From the NCBI GenBank assembly GCA_020440935.1, contig JAGRNC010000052.1, positions 1-10,896 on the forward strand: a stretch of DNA of 10,896 nucleotides, read 5' to 3'. Below the pieces are notes generated by a model. That model had not been told where the DNA came from. It was given only the letters and a program-made list of their open reading frames with translations, and ran no database searches. Of this stretch, positions 6,133-10,896 are shown piece by piece (the stretch's first letter is position 1; the number at the start of each line of letters is the position of its first letter). The position numbers and the translations under genes are program-made. This stretch comes from Leptospiraceae bacterium (lineage in GTDB: Bacteria; Spirochaetota; Leptospiria; Leptospirales; Leptonemataceae).

Positions 6133-7284
6133 CTAGCCGTATCGTTCCTTTTGCTCTTTCCAGGCCTTCTCAAACTCGGATTCCTGCACGGGCACAGACA
6201 ACTCCAGTCCGTTCTCGGTCATTAGAACAAAACGAATCTCGCCGCCCACATTCTTCTTATCAAATTTCATATGTTGCCACAGCTGTTCCGATTCAAAACC
6301 CGCCGTATCCATGGGCAGATTGAGCTGCTCCATCAATACCAGATTCTTTTGCAGTTCGTCCCGGGAAAATCCATGATAGCCAGAAAGCAACAAGGCCGTA
6401 ACCAGACCGCGACTTACTGCCTGACCATGCGAAAAACGCGAATAATCGCTGAGAGATTCGATGCCATGCGCGGTCGTATGGCCAAGGTTGAGGCAGGCCC
6501 GCAGACCCGATTCTTTCTCGTCCCGCGCCACGACAAAGGCCTTGACCGACATGGATTCCAGGATCCTGGGCGCCAGGGTTTCCGGCTCCTTGATCGAATT
6601 TGCGCTATCCATTAGTCGCTGTCGAACCTGTCCTGAACTTTCGAGCATTGCATGCTTGGCCATCTCAGCAAGCCCGCAGGCCCATTCATCATCGGGCAAG
6701 CTTTGGAGGCTTCCCAGGTTGCACCATACCGCAGAGGGATGATAGAATGCTCCTACCATGTTCTTTCCTTTGCCGGTATTCACGGCCACCTTACCGCCTA
6801 CGGAGGAATCCACCATGGAAAGCAGCGTCGTAGGTATCTGCACAAATGGAATTCCCCGTAGAATCGTGGCGGCCACGAATCCGGCAAAATCTCCCACAAC
6901 TCCGCCCCCCAGAGCCATTAGGAGGCTACGGCGGTCCACACCGCCATCAATCAGCCGATTGAATACGGGCCCCAGGGAGTCCAGGTGTTTGCCCTTTTCT
7001 CCGCCCGGAAACGTAATGAGCTCCAATGGACAATCTACTGCGGAGCCTAGAAATTCTTGAAAGGCCGCGCCGAACTGTTTGCTCAGAGACTCTTCGGTTA
7101 CGATAAAAATTCGCGAGGGCCGTAACTCGGACACCAGGGCCGGCAAATGTACGTCTCCGCTAAGCGAGCGCTCGAAGTCCCGGGCCATGATAATATCATA
7201 GTCCGTGGATTTCTTTTCCTCGCTTCCGGGCTGCAGGTGCAAACTTTCAGCGCCAAAGGGGGCCATTTCAATCAGGGGCTGCAT
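6133..7284 (-). CDS. aroB: 3-dehydroquinate synthase
   Basis: This cytoplasmic, NAD- and divalent-metal-dependent enzyme converts DAHP to 3-dehydroquinate, step two of the shikimate pathway. With the ATG at 7284 it has 383 aa (family about 360). Motifs in order: PGGEKGKHL (93-101), ALGGGVVGDFAGF (124-136, nucleotide-binding), IPTTLLSMVDSSVGGKVAVN (150-169), KGKNMVGAFYHP (172-183), GLAEMAKHA (204-212), NLGHTTAHGIES (266-277) and FSHGQAV (284-290). The metal ligands are Glu207, His269 and His286. The start is uncertain. The frame stays open to a TTG at 7422, but that extension contains a terminator-like hairpin and no conserved residues. GTG 7320 has an AGGA six bases upstream and would give 395 aa, whereas ATG 7284 has no clear ribosome binding site. 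The stop and identity are secure. Confidence 0.94.
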   Translation of the reverse strand: MQPLIEMAPFGAESLHLQPGSEEKKSTDYDIIMARDFERSLSGDVHLPALVSELRPSRIFIVTEESLSKQFGAAFQEFLGSAVDCPLELITFPGGEKGKHLDSLGPVFNRLIDGGVDRRSLLMALGGGVVGDFAGFVAATILRGIPFVQIPTTLLSMVDSSVGGKVAVNTGKGKNMVGAFYHPSAVWCNLGSLQSLPDDEWACGLAEMAKHAMLESSGQVRQRLMDSANSIKEPETLAPRILESMSVKAFVVARDEKESGLRACLNLGHTTAHGIESLSDYSRFSHGQAVSRGLVTALLLSGYHGFSRDELQKNLVLMEQLNLPMDTAGFESEQLWQHMKFDKKNVGGEIRFVLMTENGLELSVPVQESEFEKAWKEQKERYG

Positions 7285-7326
7285 TGCTACCGAATCTATG
7301 GAGGCATCCGACCAATCCACAAGTAT

Positions 7327-7330
7327 TCCT
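7327..7330 (-). promoter_or_regulatory. Candidate ribosome binding site for an alternative aroB start (GTG 7320)
   Basis: AGGA on the minus strand with 6-base spacing to the in-frame GTG at 7318-7320. It directly abuts the U-run of the upstream hairpin. If used, aroB translation depends on transcripts that read through that hairpin. Confidence 0.4.
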
Positions 7331-7355
7331 AAAAAAGACCGTTCATAGAAAACGG
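7331..7355 (-). terminator. Intrinsic terminator-like hairpin with U-run, between rnc and aroB
   Basis: On the minus strand CCGTT and AACGG form a 5-bp stem with a 7-base loop, followed by TC and TTTTTT. This could end the fabG-acpP-rnc transcript, or act as an attenuator ahead of aroB. The stem is short, so strength is uncertain. Confidence 0.6.
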
Positions 7356-7364
7356 CGGATTCTG

Positions 7365-7380
7365 GAATGCGGCAGCATTC
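7365..7380 (-). repeat. Perfect 6-bp hairpin in the rnc-aroB gap
   Basis: GAATGC and GCATTC flank a 4-base loop and pair perfectly. It is the middle of three consecutive hairpins in this gap. Confidence 0.55.
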
Positions 7381-7392
7381 GATGCGTGGTGT

Positions 7393-7424
7393 ATTTGTCG
7401 CGGTATTGGGTAGCCGCGGCAAAT
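7393..7424 (-). repeat. 11-bp hairpin just after the rnc stop
   Basis: ATTTGCCGCGG and CCGCGACAAAT on the minus strand pair at 10 of 11 positions (one A-C mismatch) around a 10-base loop. It begins 16 bases after the rnc stop and could protect the 3' end of the mRNA or be part of an aroB leader. Confidence 0.6.
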
Positions 7425-7440
7425 GCTGGAAAATGATTTC

Positions 7441-8166
7441 TTACGGGTCGCGCAGTTTATCCAGCGCTCGCTGGGCCGCCTGTTGTTCGGCGCGCTTACG
7501 ACTGCTTCCCTGGCCGCGGGCAATCTCCAGCCCCTGCACCATAACGCGGCAAGTAAACTCGCGCTTATGATCGGGGCCGCCCTGACCCACTAGCTCATAC
7601 ACAGGAATGGTATGGCTTCTTTTCTGGATCATCTCTTGAAGCGCTGATTTAGGATCCAGAGCCTTTCCCGGTTTGCTGAGTGACTCAATTTTCTTCTGCA
7701 ATAGATTGAGGACAAATTTGCGCGTGGCCGAGATGCCTCGGTCCAGATAAATTCCGGCAATCAAGGCCTCAAATCCATCGGCAAGATTGGAAGGTCGACG
7801 CGCTCCTCCGCTGTTCTTTTCGCCTCTACTCATTCGAAGCACCGAACCCAACCGGATAGCGCGGGCGGCTCCCGATAGGGTCTTTTCCGAAACGGCGGCG
7901 GATTTGATTCGTGCAAGAGCCCCTTCCTGATAGTCCGGATAGGTGCGATACAGAAACTCGTTTACAATGAATCCGAGCACGGAGTCGCCCAGATATTCCA
8001 GTCGCTGATTATCCTTTTGCGATCGGCCCGGCTCCTTGGCAAAGGAACTGTGCGTAAGGGATTGGTTTAATAATTTCAGATCTTTGAATCGCAGGTTATT
8101 CCGTTCGCAGAATTCCTGTAACTCGCGAACCCTGGAGGGTTCGATTTCACCGGGCTGGCGGCTCAT
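7441..8166 (-). CDS. rnc: Ribonuclease III
   Basis: This 241-aa double-strand-specific endoribonuclease acts in rRNA processing and mRNA decay as a cytoplasmic homodimer. The catalytic domain covers about 10-160. It has the signature NQRLEYLGDSVL (53-64) with Glu57 and Asp61 and the second acidic pair in LADGFEALIAGIYLDRG (Asp130, Glu133), so all four metal-binding residues are present. The Glu that often precedes Arg in the signature is Gln54. A C-terminal dsRNA-binding domain covers about 170-238 (DPKSALQEMIQ, then SSRKRAEQQAAQRAL). The ATG at 8166 has GGAG 8 bases upstream. The gene follows acpP after a 180-base gap that holds a long inverted repeat. acpP-rnc adjacency is common in bacteria. 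The inverted repeat may be a target of the enzyme itself. Confidence 0.96.
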   Translation of the reverse strand: MSRQPGEIEPSRVRELQEFCERNNLRFKDLKLLNQSLTHSSFAKEPGRSQKDNQRLEYLGDSVLGFIVNEFLYRTYPDYQEGALARIKSAAVSEKTLSGAARAIRLGSVLRMSRGEKNSGGARRPSNLADGFEALIAGIYLDRGISATRKFVLNLLQKKIESLSKPGKALDPKSALQEMIQKRSHTIPVYELVGQGGPDHKREFTCRVMVQGLEIARGQGSSRKRAEQQAAQRALDKLRDP

Positions 8167-8242
8167 GTTTGGCGCTCCGGTGCTCTACGATTTGCATTTG
8201 TAAGATTGGATTGGTTCGCTTGTGGGAACCGGGAAAAATAGG

Positions 8243-8324
8243 GAAGAAGGCCGGTTATCTTCTCAATGGCTTCCCGAAGGCAACTGCCAGCGAGAATTGA
8301 GGCGGATAAACGGCCTCCTTCTTC
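8243..8324 (-). repeat. Long imperfect inverted repeat in the acpP-rnc gap (possible RNase III site)
   Basis: The outer arms 8243-8259 and 8305-8324 pair as 8 bp, a 3-base bulge, 3 bp, one mismatch and 5 bp. After a small internal loop the inner arms 8262-8267 and 8296-8301 pair as 6 perfect bp (22 bp in all). The apical part contains a CC-UUCG-GG element on the minus strand. As RNA this is an extended double-stranded stem in the rnc leader, with CCCUAUUUUU following the stem, so termination after acpP is an alternative role. Confidence 0.7.
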
Positions 8325-8346
8325 AATGTTTTTCCAGAAATCTGGA

Positions 8347-8583
8347 TTAGCTTTGATGCTCTTCGATGTATTTGATTACATCACCAACAGTCTGGATTTT
8401 TTCAGCGTCTTCATCAGAGATTTCAACACCGAATTCTTCCTCTAGAGCCATAACGAGCTCTACAGTGTCCAGAGAGTCAGCACCCAGGTCATCGATGAAG
8501 TGAGCCTCAGGAGTAACTTCGCTTTCGTCTACTCCGAGCTGTTCTACGATGATACCTTTTACTTTTTCCAGCAAATCAGCCAT
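8347..8583 (-). CDS. acpP: Acyl carrier protein
   Basis: This 78-aa acidic, four-helix carrier tethers growing acyl chains through 4'-phosphopantetheine in type II fatty acid synthesis. The attachment site is Ser37 in DDLGADSLDTVELVM (31-45). The third helix region EISDEDAEKIQTVGDV is nearly invariant in the family. The start is the ATG at 8581-8583, seven bases after a GGAG. The frame is open 19 codons further up to 8640, but that part is not conserved in the family. The length is exactly typical. It lies between fabG (upstream) and rnc (downstream) on the same strand. Phosphopantetheinyl transferase and FabD/FabF are not in the window. Confidence 0.97.
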   Translation of the reverse strand: MADLLEKVKGIIVEQLGVDESEVTPEAHFIDDLGADSLDTVELVMALEEEFGVEISDEDAEKIQTVGDVIKYIEEHQS

Positions 8584-8590
8584 GATTTTG

Positions 8591-8594
8591 CTCC
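8591..8594 (-). promoter_or_regulatory. Ribosome binding site that sets the acpP start
   Basis: GGAG on the minus strand, 7 bases before the ATG at 8583. It rules out the longer open frame that begins at 8640. Confidence 0.85.
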
Positions 8595-8612
8595 ATTCTT
8601 TAAAATTCTTTA

Positions 8613-8629
8613 GATTCGCTATGCGAATC
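8613..8629 (-). repeat. Perfect 7-bp inverted repeat between fabG and acpP
   Basis: GATTCGC and GCGAATC flank a 3-base centre. On the minus strand it is followed by TAAAGAATTTT, so it is not a clean terminator. It may be an mRNA processing or stabilising hairpin, or a protein-binding palindrome upstream of acpP. Confidence 0.5.
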
Positions 8630-8705
8630 GGCACTCGCAACCTTCACTGAGGCCATCTTCGACGCAAGTGGAAAAATGAAAAATTTTCCGAGACCCGAAT
8701 TTTTT

Positions 8706-9458
8706 TTACTCGGGGCGGAAACCTCCTCCATTGATGTCTAAGATATGCGCTGTAATGAAAGATGCCAGGTCCGAGCACAGAAATGCGACACCGTTTGCAA
8801 TGTCCAGAGGTTCTCCAGCTCTACCGAGAGGAATTTTTTTCACCATTTCGTCCCGGATCTTGTCCGGTATCGCGTCGGTCATATCGGTCTTGACGAATCC
8901 TGGAGCGATGGCATTGCAGCGAATGCCTCTGGAAGAGCCTTCCAGCGCAACAGTCTTGGTAAATCCGATGACTCCGGCTTTGGACGCGGAGTAGTTGGCC
9001 TGACCAGGGTTGCCATTCTCTCCTGCGATGGAGCTAATGTTCACGATTGAGCCGGAACGGGCTTTCATCATGTGCTTGAAGGCAGCCTGTGTACAGAGGT
9101 AAGTACCGGTCAGGTTTACTCCGATCACCGCATCCCATTGCTCTTTTTTCATTCGCATGAGCAAGGTGTCTTTGGTGATTCCTGCATTGTTGACCAGGAT
9201 GTCGATTTTTCCAAGATTCGATACGCAGGTTTCGATCAGCTTTTCCGCTGGCTCCTGCTGTGAAATATCTCCGGCAAAATGGGCGGTTTTCACGCCTCTG
9301 GATGAAGCAATTTCTTCCGCTGCCTTCTTGGCCGCATCGTCATTGATATCGTTAATGATTATGTCGGCTCCGAGTTCGGCCAGTCGGTCTGCGATGGCAT
9401 AACCGATGCCCCGGGCAGAACCAGTAACAACCGCGGCTTTTCCTTTGAGATCAACCAT
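8706..9458 (-). CDS. fabG: 3-oxoacyl-ACP reductase
   Basis: This 250-aa short-chain dehydrogenase reduces 3-ketoacyl-ACP to 3-hydroxyacyl-ACP with NADPH, the first reductive step of each elongation round, as a cytoplasmic tetramer. The Rossmann motif is TGSARGIG (12-19), the structural NNAG is at 90-93, and the catalytic tetrad is Asn115, Ser143, Tyr156 and Lys160 (YSASK). The C-terminus reads ILDINGGGFRPE, typical of FabG. The ATG at 9458 has GGAG 7 bases upstream. acpP follows after 122 bases on the same strand, which supports a role in primary fatty acid synthesis over that of a generic dehydrogenase. Confidence 0.94.
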   Translation of the reverse strand: MVDLKGKAAVVTGSARGIGYAIADRLAELGADIIINDINDDAAKKAAEEIASSRGVKTAHFAGDISQQEPAEKLIETCVSNLGKIDILVNNAGITKDTLLMRMKKEQWDAVIGVNLTGTYLCTQAAFKHMMKARSGSIVNISSIAGENGNPGQANYSASKAGVIGFTKTVALEGSSRGIRCNAIAPGFVKTDMTDAIPDKIRDEMVKKIPLGRAGEPLDIANGVAFLCSDLASFITAHILDINGGGFRPE

Positions 9459-9573
9459 TGGTTCACTCCTATTTTTTGATTGGTCAGGGTTGCCAGAGCG
9501 ATTTTCGGGTCAAGCAAGCCCCGGATAACAGAATTGTGAAAGTTGTCATTAGAATGCCCTGACGCTTCGTCCG

Positions 9574-9601
9574 ATAATAAAAGCTGTTGGGGGCCTGCAA
9601 A
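9574..9601 (-). promoter_or_regulatory. Candidate promoter for fabG-acpP
   Basis: On the minus strand TTTGCA (complement of 9596-9601) and TATTAT (complement of 9574-9579) are separated by 16 bases. They match consensus at four and five of six positions. The leader to the fabG start would be about 110 bases. Confidence 0.4.
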
Positions 9602-9629
9602 GGCTGAGAAAATCTGGTCAATTGCGGGA

Positions 9630-9647
9630 CGACCGAGCGATCGGTCG
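9630..9647. promoter_or_regulatory. Perfect palindrome, possible TetR-type operator
   Basis: CGACCGA and TCGGTCG flank GCGA. The symmetry and size suit a dimeric repressor such as a TetR-family protein, and it lies between the two divergent promoters. No such regulator gene is visible in the window. Confidence 0.45.
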
Positions 9648-9719
9648 GCACGGAAGCCCTACCCGAAATTTTGGGCCCGCCTGACTTGTGTGGGTCCAAT
9701 CTTGAGTGCCGGGGCCCAT

Positions 9720-9725
9720 TATAAT
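9720..9725 (+). promoter_or_regulatory. -10 element for the membrane sensor gene
   Basis: A perfect TATAAT 22 bases before the ATG at 9748 would give a very short leader. No good -35 hexamer is found at 16-18 bases upstream; that stretch instead overlaps the right arm of an inverted repeat, so an activator may be needed. Confidence 0.45.
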
Positions 9726-9747
9726 AGAGAGATCTAGAAGAGATTCT

Positions 9748-10896
9748 ATGAAAGTAATAGAGACTAGCGCAGGCGCCGTTTATATTCAGTACAATCTCCG
9801 ATTCCTGGCCCGCGACCCGGATTTCGCGCTTCTGCAAGAAATGCGAAGATGGAAGCTGAATGGGATCTCCACCGTTCTTATTCCCGAAGAAGAATTGCGC
9901 TCCGCCCCCCCAAGACTGGTTCATATTCTCAGAAGCGAAGGGTTTATACTCCAGGAAATCCCGGATCACGAACAATACGAACAAATGGATCTTTCTGTGG
10001 TAGAACAGATCGATCATCGTCCCGCGCTGTTTCTGTGCAATCCAGAAAGCGCCGAGCGAGTGGAACCGGCCGTTGCAGAATTACTCCGCCGAAGACAGGG
10101 AATCTCTGTGCGCGAAGCACTCCAATGGCTGCACCCGGAAACAGAATCAGGAAAAGGAAGCAGCCCGACACAGCCATCGAACGAGCAATCCAATGGGACT
10201 GCTGTCCAGGAAGAATCCGCAAAGCCCGCGGCCCCACAAAGCAATGGATACCACAATGGCGCTAAAGAGGCCCAGGCCCCAACGGCAGCGCCGCAGTCCC
10301 AGGCTTCTTCCGCGCCGGCGTCTCCCGCAGTAGAGGAAAAATCGCAGCCCCCTGCCCCGGCGGCCAAACCCGAAACGGAGTCTAAAGCGGCACCAGCTTC
10401 TCCGGCCACGGATCCCGGAAAACAGCAATCTCAGTCGGCGCCGGCCTCCCAGCCAGCCACGGCGCCAGCGGAGCCCCTGGCGCCGCCCCCGGTAATTAAA
10501 GAATCCAAGATCAGCATTCGGATTAAGCTCATCGGAATTGTAAGCGGTCTACTGATAGCTTCGCTAACCGGTATGATCTTTTTGGCTTCGTATTTCTTTC
10601 GCACGGATACGGAACGTAAAATTCAAGAAACGAACCTTAGCATCACGGCTGTAATCGGCCAGAAGATACACTCAGAAATTGAAAACTTTCAGTACCGGGC
10701 TGTATTGGCGGTCACCGGTGGTTCCACCAGCGATACAAAGAATTCCGTGCAGATTGGTGTGCCCGTAACAGCTCAAAATGATGGCCCCAAACATATAACC
10801 TCTATCCCGCAAAAAAGTAAGGAAGTCTTCCTTAATAATAACAATGCTGTGCTCTATCTGGGACTGGTGAGTCGAAATGGTATGGAGCTTCGGTAC
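9748..10896 (+). CDS. Membrane sensor protein, possibly adenylate/guanylate cyclase-like, N-terminal part (cut by right edge)
   Basis: An open frame of 383 codons runs from ATG 9748 to the window end with no stop. Residues 1-132 form a compact alpha/beta domain that starts MKVIETSAGAVYIQYNLRFL and that I do not recognise. Residues 133-252 are an Ala/Pro/Ser/Gln-rich low-complexity linker. A membrane segment covers about 260-285 (LIGIVSGLLIASLTGMIFLA) after KISIRIK, which predicts a cytoplasmic N-terminus. RTDTERKIQETNLSITAVIG and the following region (286-383) look like the start of an extracytoplasmic sensor domain. This layout resembles spirochaete membrane-bound adenylate/guanylate cyclases, but a catalytic domain, if any, lies beyond the window, so that label is inference. 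AGAAGAGA just upstream is a weak ribosome binding site. Minus-strand frames opposite the linker are compositional shadows. Confidence 0.8.
   Translation, partial: MKVIETSAGAVYIQYNLRFLARDPDFALLQEMRRWKLNGISTVLIPEEELRSAPPRLVHILRSEGFILQEIPDHEQYEQMDLSVVEQIDHRPALFLCNPESAERVEPAVAELLRRRQGISVREALQWLHPETESGKGSSPTQPSNEQSNGTAVQEESAKPAAPQSNGYHNGAKEAQAPTAAPQSQASSAPASPAVEEKSQPPAPAAKPETESKAAPASPATDPGKQQSQSAPASQPATAPAEPLAPPPVIKESKISIRIKLIGIVSGLLIASLTGMIFLASYFFRTDTERKIQETNLSITAVIGQKIHSEIENFQYRAVLAVTGGSTSDTKNSVQIGVPVTAQNDGPKHITSIPQKSKEVFLNNNNAVLYLGLVSRNGMELRY

Larger units (their letters stand above)
9459..9747. other. Divergent intergenic region between fabG and the membrane sensor gene
   Basis: This 289-base stretch has no convincing gene. 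It holds a candidate fabG promoter, a perfect palindrome, a second imperfect inverted repeat (TTGGGCCC at 9671-9678 against GGGTCCAA at 9692-9699) and a perfect TATAAT for the divergent gene. The minus-strand open frame across it lacks family features and overlaps the divergent gene. Confidence 0.6.

Noticed and set aside
7285..7422. N-terminal extension of aroB to the TTG at 7422
   Set aside because: The added residues match nothing in the family, the start is poor, and the interval holds three hairpins with a terminator-like U-run.
8270..8320. Possible leader peptide after the GGAGG in the acpP-rnc gap
   Set aside because: The GGAGG-like run on the minus strand is followed by ATC, not a usual start, and the frame is only about 14 codons; it is better explained as an arm of the inverted repeat.
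8613..8629. Xer dif site
   Set aside because: GCGAATC-type arms and a 3-base centre do not fit the 11-6-11 layout of dif, and it lies far from xerC; nothing else in the window resembles dif.
8584..8640. 19-codon N-terminal extension of acpP
   Set aside because: ACP begins at the MAD start with an excellent GGAG; the extension overlaps a palindromic non-coding stretch and is not seen in the family.
9484..10017. 177-codon minus-strand open frame upstream of fabG
   Set aside because: It overlaps the coherent plus-strand membrane gene from 9748, covers the promoter region, and has no domain or composition typical of a real protein.
10014..10428. Minus-strand Ala/Gly- or Arg-rich open frames near the right edge
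   Set aside because: They lie opposite the Ala/Pro-rich linker of the plus-strand gene, and their bias is a direct mirror of that GC-rich coding sequence.

Overview
The window is a piece of bacterial chromosome of moderate GC content with mostly housekeeping genes and no mobile element, CRISPR array, tRNA or rRNA that I can see. The ACP, FabG and cyclase-like membrane protein sequences recall Leptospiraceae-type spirochaetes (Leptonema or Turneriella rather than low-GC Leptospira). That lineage call rests on memory of sequence style and is only an inference.

Layout. (1) Positions 1-401 hold the 5' part of a minus-strand alpha/beta-hydrolase-like gene that runs off the left edge. (2) A plus-strand block follows: two tandem WYL-domain regulators that resemble the PafB/PafC pair (484-1485 and 1489-2442), a XerC/XerD-type tyrosine recombinase (2495-3481) and a 53-codon small protein (3540-3701). 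(3) A long minus-strand block converges on it. Read in its own direction it is fabG (9458-8706), acpP (8583-8347), rnc (8166-7441), aroB (7284-6133), aroQ (6087-5578), a TPR/one-TM/OB-like protein (5572-4316) and, from its own promoter, a 112-aa unknown protein (4079-3741). (4) From 9748 a plus-strand gene diverges from fabG and runs off the right edge. It encodes an unrecognised N-terminal domain, a long Ala/Pro-rich linker, a membrane segment and the start of an extracytoplasmic sensor-like region.

How the genes fit together. fabG and acpP supply the reductase and carrier of type II fatty acid synthesis, and fabG-acpP-rnc is a widespread bacterial gene order. aroB and aroQ catalyse steps 2 and 3 of the shikimate pathway and are tightly followed by the TPR protein. 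The WYL pair with xerC suggests a DNA-damage or chromosome-maintenance theme, but no common function is proven.

Most unusual structure. The non-coding DNA around rnc is rich in inverted repeats. An 82-base imperfect inverted repeat lies in the acpP-rnc gap, and three successive hairpins, the last with a U-run, lie in the rnc-aroB gap. RNase III autoregulation through its own leader is a reasonable hypothesis. The fabG upstream region carries a perfect 7+7 palindrome that could be an operator.
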